A program made the translations under genes and the position numbers. DNA of 64,000 nt from BOG-908 sp963850605 (GTDB lineage: Bacteria; Pseudomonadota; Alphaproteobacteria; Acetobacterales; Acetobacteraceae). The stretch's first letter is position 1, and each line of letters starts with the position of its first letter. The notes under the pieces were generated by a model. That model worked only from the letters and a program-made list of their open reading frames with translations, ran no database searches and had not been told where the DNA came from. The DNA lies in contig CAWKLX010000002.1 of the NCBI GenBank assembly GCA_963850605.1, forward strand, positions 372,001-436,000, written 5' to 3'. This document shows positions 36,579 through 45,249 of this stretch, piece by piece.

Positions 36579-38351
36579 CTAGAAGTGAGCAATGATCTGC
36601 CAAAAGAACGCACTTGATTTGAGCCGCGGGTTTTGCGCGCCTTCCGGCGTGCGGGTCAGCCGGCTCACCCCCTCCAGATCGATCTCGGCATGATCGCCCA
36701 GCGTCAGCCGGACACCGCCGCCCAATGAGCGAAGGGTATGGCTGGCGTCGGTCCGCTGCTGCTGCCAGGTCTCGCCCCAGTCGAAAAATCCGTAGAAGAC
36801 GGCTTGAGGATTAACCCGCCAGCCCGGTCCCCACCCAGGGATCGGCGGCAAAGGTGTCGTCAGTTGCGGTTCGATCTTCGTGGTCAGCGCCCGATCGCCG
36901 GTCACCTCGCCATAGTAGAACCCCCGGTTGAAAGAGGGGCCGCCCAAATAGAACTCTTCCTCGGGCGGAAGAGTGTTGTCGGTGAACTGCCCCTCTGCCG
37001 CCAACTCGACCTGTACCGTCGCGGGCTCATCGAACAGGCGATACGGGTGGAACAGTATTTGCGTGCGTTCCAGGCGGGCGTTGGCCTTGGTGAAATCGAC
37101 CCGCTCATTCAGCCGCGGCAATTGCGGGTTTCCGTTGGTGGACGCGCCAAACGCCGGCAGTCCTTGGCTGAACGTGACCTCGCCCACATTGGTCGCCGGC
37201 ATTCTTGGAGAGATCCAGAGATCGCTCAGCGTGTCGGTGGCATCCAGACTGAGCACGCGCAAACTGTCGAAGCTGGCGCGCGAGGCCGGTCCCAACACGG
37301 AATAGGCGATGTCGGATTCCACGCCGTCGAACTGCAACGCCAGCGACAGATCCTGCTGGCGCGAGCGGATGACGGGATAGGTGAGCGCCGCGCCGAACAC
37401 GCGCGTCACCCCATCGTAACCGAGCGCGCGCAAGCTGCCCGAGGGTGCGGACTCGCCCGCGCCGCCATAGATGCGCAGCTTTAAGCCGGACGTGCCGATG
37501 AAGAATTCTTCCGCAGCCTGGCCGAACGTGTCGGTGTTGTTGAACGTATGATAGATCGACAACTCGGTCCGCTCGCCCCATGCAGAAAAACTGTTGGCGT
37601 CGGCCACGGCCAGCAACTCTTCCGGCCCGGTCTGGCGAAATGCCCGGTTATCGGCGCGGATGGACCCGCTGAACGCCTGCCGTGTGACTTGCGCGCGCAG
37701 CGAAAGCGCGCCCGGGTCGGTGGCGGATGGGTCGAGAATGACGTGCACTGTCACGCCCGGCACATCGTTGGCCAGCAGCACCCAGCGTTCGAGATCGCCG
37801 GCACGCAGCAGGCGGCCGTCTGCCAAGTGGTTGAGGAATCCTAGCACGAGCGTGCCGGCGGGCCCGATATCCTGGCTGAGCTTAACACTGATAATGTGCG
37901 GCTCGACGACCGTGATCCGCAACTGCCGTTCATGGATGCGGGCGCGCACGGCGGTGTAGGTGTAGCCATCCCGGCGATACAGATTGAGCAGCGCGGCTCG
38001 CGCTATCTCGACTTGCTCGAGCGGCACGGCCGGTCCGGTCAGGCCGGCCAGCAAGGGCGCCAGTTTTGCCTGGCTGTAGGCGGTGGAACCGTTGATTGCG
38101 ACGCTGTCGATACTGAAAACCTGGCCGGGTATGACGGCTGCCGGTGCCACCGGCGCGGGTGGCGGCGCGGCCGGTGCGGTGTTGGGCGGCGGCGGCGATT
38201 GTATGCCCGGCAGCGGCGAGCCGAGCGGTGGCCGCGTTTGCGCCAGGGATGTGGGCGCGCCGGTCATCCACAGAGTTCCCGCCAGCGCGGTTCGGCACAG
38301 ACGGCGTTTAGATGCGAGAAGGCGGGCCGATGCTGGACGCGACGCGGGCAT
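36579..38351 (-). CDS. TpsB outer-membrane transporter (FhaC/ShlB type)
   Basis: TpsB exports its cognate TpsA across the outer membrane. The product is about 590 residues. It has a signal-like N-terminus ending near TSLAQ and a Pro-rich linker. A POTRA domain follows (VFSIDSVAINGSTAYS to RIHERQLRITVVEP), then a 16-strand-type barrel with the conserved GGPSFNRGFYYGE loop (the VRGY region) and a terminal strand ending in Phe. I chose ATG 38351, which places the signal sequence sensibly; a start at 38414 in the same frame is possible. It precedes tpsA by 184 bases, the normal order for a two-partner system. Confidence 0.9.
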   Translation of the reverse strand: MPASRPASARLLASKRRLCRTALAGTLWMTGAPTSLAQTRPPLGSPLPGIQSPPPPNTAPAAPPPAPVAPAAVIPGQVFSIDSVAINGSTAYSQAKLAPLLAGLTGPAVPLEQVEIARAALLNLYRRDGYTYTAVRARIHERQLRITVVEPHIISVKLSQDIGPAGTLVLGFLNHLADGRLLRAGDLERWVLLANDVPGVTVHVILDPSATDPGALSLRAQVTRQAFSGSIRADNRAFRQTGPEELLAVADANSFSAWGERTELSIYHTFNNTDTFGQAAEEFFIGTSGLKLRIYGGAGESAPSGSLRALGYDGVTRVFGAALTYPVIRSRQQDLSLALQFDGVESDIAYSVLGPASRASFDSLRVLSLDATDTLSDLWISPRMPATNVGEVTFSQGLPAFGASTNGNPQLPRLNERVDFTKANARLERTQILFHPYRLFDEPATVQVELAAEGQFTDNTLPPEEEFYLGGPSFNRGFYYGEVTGDRALTTKIEPQLTTPLPPIPGWGPGWRVNPQAVFYGFFDWGETWQQQRTDASHTLRSLGGGVRLTLGDHAEIDLEGVSRLTRTPEGAQNPRLKSSAFFWQIIAHF

Positions 38352-38531
38352 GATGGCGATAGTCCACACGGAGTGACCGAAATTATAGCCGCTAAGAGGC
38401 ATTTTGACAAACACCGCGTAACAATTTGCGGACTGCTTGATGATATCTAGTCTTTTTAGTTGATCGGGTGTAAGGTGCGGTCATCTCAGGCACGCATGGC
38501 GTGGACGTGCCGCCACCCGAGGGTTTAACCA

Positions 38532-39108
38532 ATGTGTCGCAAAATTCTCATGCCCGTGTATGTATTGGTTGCGGTGATGATTGGAACGGCTGGCGCGCGC
38601 GCCGCCGCGGACCCTTCATCCGATGACATGATTTCGGCGTTGAAGCGGGACGGCCTCCGCGGTCCCAGTCGCGGTATTCGCGCAGTCGGCCCCTCCAGCA
38701 TGCCCGACCCTAAGTCGGCTGCGCCGCAACGCCATCGCGCCGAGAAGGTGTCTAGAGTCGGGCTCGCTCGATTTGTCGGTCCAGTTCGCCAGCGGATCGG
38801 CCGAGCTGACCCCGGCAGCGACACATTTGCTCGACCGGCTCGGCCATGCATTGTCCAGCCCGGCCTTGGCCGGCGATCGTTTTCGTATTGAAGGCCATAC
38901 CGATACGGTCGGCACGGCCGAGGCCAACAAGGCGCTGTCGCAGCAGCGGGCGGAGCGAGTTGCACGGTATCTGCAGGAGAAATTCAATGTGGACGCGTCG
39001 CGCCTCGCGGCCGAGGGCGTGGGGGAGGACGATCTGCTGGTGCGCACGGCCGATCAGGTGCCCGAACCACGCAACCGCCGCGTGCACATCGTCAACCTGG
39101 GCGCGTAG
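38532..39108 (+). CDS. OmpA-domain periplasmic protein, frameshifted
   Basis: The first frame (38532-) encodes a signal peptide (LMPVYVLVAVMIGTAGARA) and the start of a mature protein. The second frame, entered before 38773, encodes a clear OmpA/MotB peptidoglycan-binding domain: LDLSVQFASGSAELTPAA, FRIEGHTDTVG, SQQRAERVARYL and NRRVHIVNLG. One extra base somewhere between about 38680 and 38760 separates the halves; corrected length is near 191 residues. Small exported OmpA-like proteins of this kind accompany many T6SS loci and probably help anchor the machine to peptidoglycan. It is divergent from tpsB with about 180 bases between them. As sequenced, the domain would not be exported. Confidence 0.78.
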
Positions 39109-39281
39109 CGACCGGATGTCGCGCACCGGCTACTATGTGGCCGCGCGGCTGATCACTGTTTGAAGCAGATCTAGCTTCAGTCCCCAGCCCTTGGCCACAC
39201 CTACCGGTCTGTGAGACATTCGGCATGCTGGCGCAATAATCGCGGCGCTCGCCAGCGCGCCTTCTGTGGAACACGGGCAGG

Positions 39282-41081
39282 ATGAACCTGGCGGCAGGCG
39301 ACAGCCTGGGCAAATACCTGATCGCCGGCACGCTGGGCCGCGGGGCGATGGGCACGGTATACGACGCACGCGACCCGGTGATCGACCGGCGGGTGGCGAT
39401 CAAAACTATCCCATTGGTGCCCGCCGACGATGATGAGGGCGAGGCGCTGGCCCGCTTCAAGCGCGAGGCGCAGGCGGCCGGACGGCTGCACCACCCCAAC
39501 ATCGTTGGCGTCTACGATTACGGCGAAACCGCTTCGATTGCCTACATCATCATGGAATTTGTCGAGGGACGTTCGCTGAAAGCACCGCTGGATGCGCATG
39601 AGCGGTTCGCGCCGGCCGAAACCGTGCGCATCATGGAGAGCATTCTCGACGGGCTTCATTACAGCCACAGCCGCGGCGTAGTGCACCGCGACATCAAGCC
39701 CGCCAACATCATGCTGACGAAAGAGGGCGTTGTGAAAATCGCCGATTTTGGCATCGCGCGGATCGAGAGCAGCCAGATGACGCAGGCCGGCACCATTATG
39801 GGCACGCCGGCCTACATGTCGCCCGAGCAGTTCATGGGACAGACGGTCGATCTGCGCACCGATATCTATTCGGCTGGCGTGCTGCTCTATCAGTTGCTCA
39901 CCGGCGAGCGGCCGTTCGACGGCGGCATGTCCGCCATCATGCACAAGGCGCTGCACACCGAGCCGCCGGCCCCCTCGGCGATCTCTGTCGTCTCGCCCAC
40001 CGAATTCGACGCGGTGGTGGCGCGCGCAATGGCCAAGCGTCCGGAACACCGTTTCCAGTCGGCCGACGAGTTCGCCGCCGCCATCCGGGGCGCGCTGGTT
40101 GCACCCGCGGCTGCGCGCGCGTCCGACAGGCCGGCCGAGGCAGAGGCTACGATCGTGTATGCACCCCGCCCGGCCGGCCCGCCGGCAACTGCCATTGCCC
40201 CGCCGGTGGAGCGGCCTGCCTCGCGCATGCCAGTCTTTGCCGGCATCACGGCCGTTGTTCTCGTGCTGGCTGGTGCCGGTGCATTTTTCGCATGGCGTCA
40301 ACCGGCGCCATCGGCGGTGTTGCCGCCGCCCCCGGCACCACCTGCGGCCAAGCCGGTGGCCGTCGCTCCGCCGTTCGTGCCGATGCCGGTTCGGCAGGCG
40401 CCGAAAGCGGCCGATTTCAGCCAGCTTCCGGCTGTCTTGGGGGGGCTCTCGCACGTTGCGTGCAGCCTAGCGGCGGTTGGCATCTCGGATGGGGCATTCG
40501 CGATTACCGGCATTGTGTCGCGCGCGGACGAAGCTGCGCTGCGGCAGGCGGCGAAGGATAACGTGTTCGGCGCGCCGGTCACTTGGGGCGTTTCCGCGTT
40601 CACCGGCCCCTACTGCGACGTGCTGGACGCCGTCCGCCCGCACGCCGCCGGTTCGTCCGGACTAGGTCACTTGTCGCTCGCGTTGCAGGGCGCGCCGCCC
40701 TCCCTGGTGAAAGATGCCCATATCGTGCCGGTGGTCGATCTGCCCGACTACAGCGCGTATCTCCGGGTGGACTACTTCAGCAACGATGGCATGGTGGCGC
40801 ACATTACGCCGGGCCGCGGGCACGAAGCCACCTACCCGGCCGGGACATCTGTGGCGTTCGGCGCCGATCCCAAGCTCGGATTTTTCAAGGCCGGGCCGCC
40901 TTTCGGCACGGATATGATGGTCGCCATTGCATCTAGCATGCCGTTGTTCAGCAAGCCCCGCCTTGGCACCGATACCGTCGCCGCCTACCTCCCGGCGCTG
41001 CGTAGTGCGCTGGCCAATGCCGCCCAATCGGGCGCACACATCGAAGCGCGCGCCATCCTGGTGGAAACACGCGCACGTTGA
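39282..41081 (+). CDS. ppkA: PpkA-like Ser/Thr kinase with DUF4384-like sensor end
   Basis: A Hanks-type membrane kinase of 599 residues. The kinase domain (12-270) has the glycine loop GRGAMG (19-24), ATP-binding Lys41, catalytic HRD 135-137 with Lys139 and Asn142, DFG 155-157 and SPEQ at the activation-segment end. One transmembrane helix lies near 312-335. A periplasmic part follows: a region around 380-460 with two cysteines, then a DUF4384-like domain (YLRVDYFSNDGMVAHI). In T6SS loci such kinases phosphorylate the FHA protein to trigger assembly, with a PP2C phosphatase opposing them. Both partners are present here (tagH and the 42117 gene). It is transcribed alone and converges on the peptidase gene. 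Confidence 0.9.
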   Translation: MNLAAGDSLGKYLIAGTLGRGAMGTVYDARDPVIDRRVAIKTIPLVPADDDEGEALARFKREAQAAGRLHHPNIVGVYDYGETASIAYIIMEFVEGRSLKAPLDAHERFAPAETVRIMESILDGLHYSHSRGVVHRDIKPANIMLTKEGVVKIADFGIARIESSQMTQAGTIMGTPAYMSPEQFMGQTVDLRTDIYSAGVLLYQLLTGERPFDGGMSAIMHKALHTEPPAPSAISVVSPTEFDAVVARAMAKRPEHRFQSADEFAAAIRGALVAPAAARASDRPAEAEATIVYAPRPAGPPATAIAPPVERPASRMPVFAGITAVVLVLAGAGAFFAWRQPAPSAVLPPPPAPPAAKPVAVAPPFVPMPVRQAPKAADFSQLPAVLGGLSHVACSLAAVGISDGAFAITGIVSRADEAALRQAAKDNVFGAPVTWGVSAFTGPYCDVLDAVRPHAAGSSGLGHLSLALQGAPPSLVKDAHIVPVVDLPDYSAYLRVDYFSNDGMVAHITPGRGHEATYPAGTSVAFGADPKLGFFKAGPPFGTDMMVAIASSMPLFSKPRLGTDTVAAYLPALRSALANAAQSGAHIEARAILVETRAR

Positions 41082-41185
41082 TGAGGTTGCGGGTTAGCCG
41101 CGCCGTAAAGATGGCGCGCGATGGCGTTGGGTGGGGGGCGAACTCGGCGTTGACAGGTAGTACTTTCCTTCAAGAATGCACGCTT

Positions 41186-42076
41186 TCACTTCCTCATATC
41201 CGCGTCCCGCAGCCACCCCGCCGGCATGCCCGCAACAAACCGCGCGCGCAACTCCGCCCAAGCTTGATCCGGCAATCCCACGATCCGCGCCGAGGCCAGT
41301 CGCTTGTCGGGCGTGTGCACTAGATAAGCCTGCATTTCATTGACGAACAGGTCGGGCTGCGAGGTATCGTATTCCTGCGAAGCCAGGAAACGCGTGAACG
41401 CGGCGCGGTCGTTGTCGTCCATCGTAACGCGCCAGAATACGCGCACGTACTCGGCATAGGCGGGCACGGTAAAAAACTCCCCGTGTGACAGCTCGTGTCG
41501 CAACGTTGCGGTGCGAAACGCGGCATTGATCTGCGAGTCGGCACCCAGCCGCGGGAGGGTAATGACCGCCTGATCCGCATTTCGCACGAGCAAGCCTTGC
41601 GAATGTGCCAATGCGCGCAACCGCCGCTCCTGCGCATTCAAGGCCACGCCGTCCCGGTCGGCGATGGCGAAAAACCGGGCCAGCGTGGCGCTGCTGTAGT
41701 CGTGCCCATAATAGTAGGTGCCGGGCGTATCGCCGTGCTTGGCGATGGCCGAAGCGAGTTCGGCATCCGACAGAAGACGGTCGTGCGGCACGCCGGATTT
41801 TTCCGCGAACGCGGCGACGCGGTTGAACATCAAACCCTGTTGGGTGAGGTCGGGGAAATCCAGCACTAATATACGCGAGTTGGCGGCAAATCGATGCACC
41901 GTGAGCACCGCAGGCCGCTCCGCCGCGATCGTGGGTTCGTCGGCCAGGGTCAGGGCCGCGCTGGTGCCCGGCGCCATACCGCGACATATCAGTGCGAGAA
42001 GCAAGGCAGTCGTGCCAGCCCCACCCAGGCACGCCCACAAAATGCGCCGGCTGCCAGGCCGCGCCGGACGGCGCAT
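41186..42076 (-). CDS. Exported HExxH putative metallopeptidase
   Basis: A 296-residue protein with an N-terminal membrane or signal segment (RRILWACLGGAGTTALLLAL). It contains RHELSHGEFF, an HExxH zinc motif (H194, E195, H198). NEMQAYL follows 50 residues later, giving E247 as a likely third ligand. This pattern is that of gluzincin-type peptidases acting in the periplasm. I do not recognise the family. The ATG at 42076 is preferred over longer upstream starts because it begins directly before the signal segment. It lies 40 bases downstream of the phosphatase and is probably co-transcribed with it. A cell-wall or periplasmic processing role linked to T6SS is possible but unproven. Confidence 0.72.
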   Translation of the reverse strand: MRRPARPGSRRILWACLGGAGTTALLLALICRGMAPGTSAALTLADEPTIAAERPAVLTVHRFAANSRILVLDFPDLTQQGLMFNRVAAFAEKSGVPHDRLLSDAELASAIAKHGDTPGTYYYGHDYSSATLARFFAIADRDGVALNAQERRLRALAHSQGLLVRNADQAVITLPRLGADSQINAAFRTATLRHELSHGEFFTVPAYAEYVRVFWRVTMDDNDRAAFTRFLASQEYDTSQPDLFVNEMQAYLVHTPDKRLASARIVGLPDQAWAELRARFVAGMPAGWLRDADMRK

Positions 42077-42116
42077 GACTATCGTATCCTGTTCGGTATG
42101 GGGAACCCGCTTTGGC

Positions 42117-42854
42117 CTAGCTTGCGTCAAGATCGTCGCCACCGGTTTCGGCCTCAACAATGACCGCCGTGATGTTGTCGCGCGCCCGCGCCTGCAGGGC
42201 CGCGTCAATCAGTTGCTCGGCGGGCGAGGCGCCCTGCACCAGGCGTGCCACGTGGGTCTCGTCCAACGCCTTGAACACGCCGTCGCTGCACAGCAGGAAA
42301 CGATCGCCCGGCACCATGCGATCTGTCACCTTGTCCAGCTCGAACGCCTCGCCATCCAAGCCGACCGCCCGGGTAATGACGTTCGCATGCGGATGCGTGT
42401 CGGCATCTTCCGCGCGCAGCACACCCAATTCCACCAATTCCTGCACCAGGCTGTGGTCGCGTGTCAGTGCTTGCAGAACGCCACCGCGCATCAGGTAGAT
42501 GCGCAAGTCACCCGCCCACAGGCATGCAAAATGCCCCGCATGCGTCAGCAAGACGGCCACTGTCGACGCGATCCGCGTCTGCGGTCCACGGCGCGCCGCC
42601 TCGTCCAGCAGCGCCTCGTGCGCGCCCGCAACCGCCGCGCGCACCTGCACGATCATTTCGCTGCCCGGCAACCCGGATGGTATGTCCGACAGTGCCCGCG
42701 TGATCGTGTCGGACGCAAGCTCTCCCGACTGGTGGCCGCCCGCACCGTCGGCCACGGCCCACAACCCGGCATCCGGCCGATCGACCAGCGAATCCTCATT
42801 ATGGCCCCGCACGGCGCCGGGATGTGTTGCGGCCCAGGAACGCAAGCGGATCAT
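42117..42854 (-). CDS. pppA: PppA-like PP2C phosphatase
   Basis: A 245-residue PP2C-type Ser/Thr phosphatase. It has the metal-binding motifs in order: RGHNEDS, AVADGAGGH, LLCSDGV and ARDNITAVIV. The central MRGGVLQALTRDHSLVQELV is also typical. In T6SS loci this enzyme (PppA/Stp) removes the phosphate placed by PpkA on FHA. It is divergent from the DUF4337 gene and upstream of the exported HExxH gene. I chose ATG 42854 because GGAAG lies about eight bases before it; ATGs at 42869 and 42932 are alternatives. Confidence 0.9.
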   Translation of the reverse strand: MIRLRSWAATHPGAVRGHNEDSLVDRPDAGLWAVADGAGGHQSGELASDTITRALSDIPSGLPGSEMIVQVRAAVAGAHEALLDEAARRGPQTRIASTVAVLLTHAGHFACLWAGDLRIYLMRGGVLQALTRDHSLVQELVELGVLRAEDADTHPHANVITRAVGLDGEAFELDKVTDRMVPGDRFLLCSDGVFKALDETHVARLVQGASPAEQLIDAALQARARDNITAVIVEAETGGDDLDAS

Positions 42855-43060
42855 CCGGTCAGCTTCCATATCACGCGCCGCCCGGACCAGGCCGGGCACG
42901 CGCAATGCCGGCGCAAATTGTGTCGGCTGCAACCATACACGGCAGGTTTGGGCGCGGAAAGCGGAACATTATCGACGCGGAGGCCGGCCTGGTGTAGTTT
43001 GAAGCGACGGAAATTCCGCTTTCCGGGCCGAAGAGTTTTTCGCCGGGCAGGAGCGCCGAC

Positions 43061-43642
43061 ATGTCCACCGTCCATTCGTTGGAACACGCCGAACATGCCG
43101 AGCACGCGGCCGGGCACGGCTCCAAGAACGCCGCCCTGCTGGTGGCCATTCTGGCCGCGCTGCTCGCGCTGACCGAGGTGCAGGCCAAGCACGCCGAAAT
43201 CCTGGTCGAGGAAAGCTCGATCGCGGCTGCCGATAGCTGGACGCAGTACCAGGCCAAATCCATCCGCCAGGCGATGGCGCGCGACCTGCAGCGCGTGGCC
43301 TCCACGCTCGAGACGCCAACCGACCCGGCGCTGGCCGCCAAACGCCAGGAGCTGCTGGCCGCCCTGCAGGCCGACCAGACGCGCTACGACAATGACCCCA
43401 AGGACGGCAAGAAGGCGATCGCCCGCCGTGCCCAGGCGCACGAGGAGGATCGCGACAACACGCTGGAACGCGCGCACGCCTTCGACAACGCCGCGGCCTC
43501 GCTGGAACTGGGCATCGTGCTGGCGACCGCGTCCGCGATCACGGCTTCGACGATGCTGATACGAATCGCGTTGGGGCTCGGTGTGACAGGTGTTTTCTTG
43601 GCGGGGCTTGCTTTGGTGCATCCGTCTTGGGGGGCGTTCTAA
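43061..43642 (+). CDS. DUF4337 membrane protein
   Basis: A 193-residue protein of the DUF4337 type. A His/Glu/Ala-rich N-terminus (HAEHAEHAAGHG) is followed by a hydrophobic helix (NAALLVAILAALLALTEV). A long charged helical region (60-150) has WTQYQAKSIRQAM and YDNDPKDGKKAIARRAQ. Two further C-terminal membrane helices end the protein. The function is not known for the family; it occurs widely in Proteobacteria and is not a T6SS marker. It reads plus, divergent from pppA, and ends at a hairpin shared with the convergent methyltransferase. Confidence 0.85.
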   Translation: MSTVHSLEHAEHAEHAAGHGSKNAALLVAILAALLALTEVQAKHAEILVEESSIAAADSWTQYQAKSIRQAMARDLQRVASTLETPTDPALAAKRQELLAALQADQTRYDNDPKDGKKAIARRAQAHEEDRDNTLERAHAFDNAAASLELGIVLATASAITASTMLIRIALGLGVTGVFLAGLALVHPSWGAF

Positions 43643-43649
43643 GCAAGGC

Positions 43650-43671
43650 GTTCTTTCTTGAAAGAAAGAAC
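43650..43671. repeat. Palindromic hairpin, module A, copy 2
   Basis: Perfect inverted repeat GTTCTTTCTT-GA-AAGAAAGAAC between the convergent DUF4337 and methyltransferase genes. CAAAGAACTTTTACG follows, as after copy 1. Module B is absent here. It is likely a bidirectional terminator. Confidence 0.7.
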
Positions 43672-43681
43672 CAAAGAACTT

Positions 43682-44765
43682 TTACGAATGTCGGCGCACC
43701 GCAATCAGGTGCGCCGCGTAGTTGACGAAACTGCGGTCGTGCAGGCGGGTTTGCCACGGCCAGCGCGGCACGTCGCCGGCCACGCGCACGCCGGCTACCG
43801 ACTGTGCATGCGCCCCCGGCGTCAACAGCGTGCGCAGGAAACCCTCCGCCGCGCCTGCATGATCCGCGCGCTGCGAGTGGCCGCCGATCCAATGCTGCGG
43901 CTGCGTCGCCCGCACCGACCAGTCGTACGGCGTGGCCAGCAGAATATGTCCGCCCGGCCGCGTTGCCCTGGCCAGCTCGGCCAGCAGCGCGTAGGGCGCT
44001 CCCACGCAGTCGAGCACATTCAACGCCGCCGTCAGGCCGGCCGTCCCATCGATGAACGGCAAAGCCGCCGCGTCGCACAGCCAGAAATCGACGCGCGACG
44101 ACCCGGCCAGATCGACCGCGAAACAGCGCCGGTCATAGACCAGCCCGATACGCCGGCGCGGGTACTCGACGCGCCCGCGCGCGGCCGCGCGCCCCAGCCT
44201 AAGCAGGCCGGGGTTCGTGTCGATGCCCAGCACCAACGCCTCCGGCGCGCGCGCCGCCAGCGCGAACGTGCTGCCACCGGCTGCGCATCCCAAGTCCAAG
44301 ATCAGACTTGTCTGCGCCAAGCCACATATATCCATGAGCCGGTCCACGCAGCGTGCGGCCGTCCCCGGAACCGGGCCGCCCTCCTCGGCATGCTCTGTCG
44401 GATCGGTACGCCGCATACGAATCCCAGCCATAGGTGGAGGCCGCCTGACGCGCGGCATCCAGCCAGCTCCCCTGCCCCAGCGCGTCGCCCAGCAGGCTCT
44501 CCAACGGTGCCGGCAGGTTCTGGCGCAGCAGGAACTCGGCCCCACGTTGGGCCAGCACCGCGGCCACATCGGCCACGATCACCGGTACGCCGTCGATCAC
44601 CGGATACTCCTGACGGCAGCCCTCCGTCGGGCAGTGCAGAACCGCCATCTCGATGTCGCCATCCTGCTCGGTGAATACATCGGCGATCACCAGGGCCGCC
44701 GTGTGCCCGGCCACCAAACAGCGCGGGCAGACCGGCCGGAACGCCTCGAAATGGCCGCGCCGCAC
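43682..44765 (-). CDS. Zn-ribbon SAM methyltransferase, frameshifted
   Basis: The N-terminal frame (from 44765) holds a Trm112-like zinc-ribbon segment: CPRC, later CPTEGCRQEYPVIDGVPVIV. A helical region then leads to TYGWDSYAAY. The frame shifts by one extra base near 44405. The other frame continues with DPTEHAEEGG and a class I methyltransferase domain: LILDLGCAAGGSTFALA (SAM-binding loop), VLGIDTNPG, DFWLCDAAALPF and RPGGHILLATPYD. Corrected length is 360 residues. The start lies nine bases after the PAAR stop codon, so the two genes are probably one transcript. The substrate is unknown. Confidence 0.82.
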
Positions 44766-44774
44766 GCCCGCCGC

Positions 44775-45161
44775 TCAGCCTCCGATCGTGACGGTGGGGC
44801 ACCCCGGCCCGGTGATCGAGCCGGTGGGGCTCGGAATGGGCGCCACGCAGCTCAGATGCGAGGTCATGTCGCCCACCCGCGCGGCCGGCAGTTTGCAGAT
44901 GGTGACCGTCGCCGACCCCTTGGCGATGATGCCCGGCCCGGCCGGTACGCAGCCCGGCAAGGTGCATGTTTTGGTCAGGTCGCCGACCCGCGCGGCCGGC
45001 TGCCCGCCGATCGTCACTGTTGCCGCCCCGGGCGACATTATCGGCAGTGGCAATGCGGGGTGCGGCACCGGGGTCGGCACCAGCGCGGCTGGATGTATGG
45101 GGGCGTGGCAATGCGGCGCTTCCTGCAGCACCAGGTCCGTCAGGCGCGCGGCGAACGGCAT
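44775..45161 (-). CDS. PAAR spike-tip protein
   Basis: A 128-residue PAAR protein that caps the VgrG spike of the T6SS and can carry effectors. Two PAAR units are visible: QPAARVGDLTK and LPAARVGDMTSH, each with the expected following Cys/His residues. GSATVTI and CPTVTIGG strands complete the cone-shaped beta fold. A Pro-rich N-terminal 40 residues with HCHAPIHP precede the domain, and there is no C-terminal toxin extension. No VgrG gene is nearby. It is divergent from the 45250 gene and followed by the methyltransferase. Confidence 0.93.
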   Translation of the reverse strand: MPFAARLTDLVLQEAPHCHAPIHPAALVPTPVPHPALPLPIMSPGAATVTIGGQPAARVGDLTKTCTLPGCVPAGPGIIAKGSATVTICKLPAARVGDMTSHLSCVAPIPSPTGSITGPGCPTVTIGG

Positions 45162-45249
45162 GCACGATACCTCCCGGGCCGGCAGGGTAATGGTCTATAC
45201 CGGCCCTGACCAGTGGCGCGCGGCCGCGCCGGCCGGCGAAGGGGCCGCA

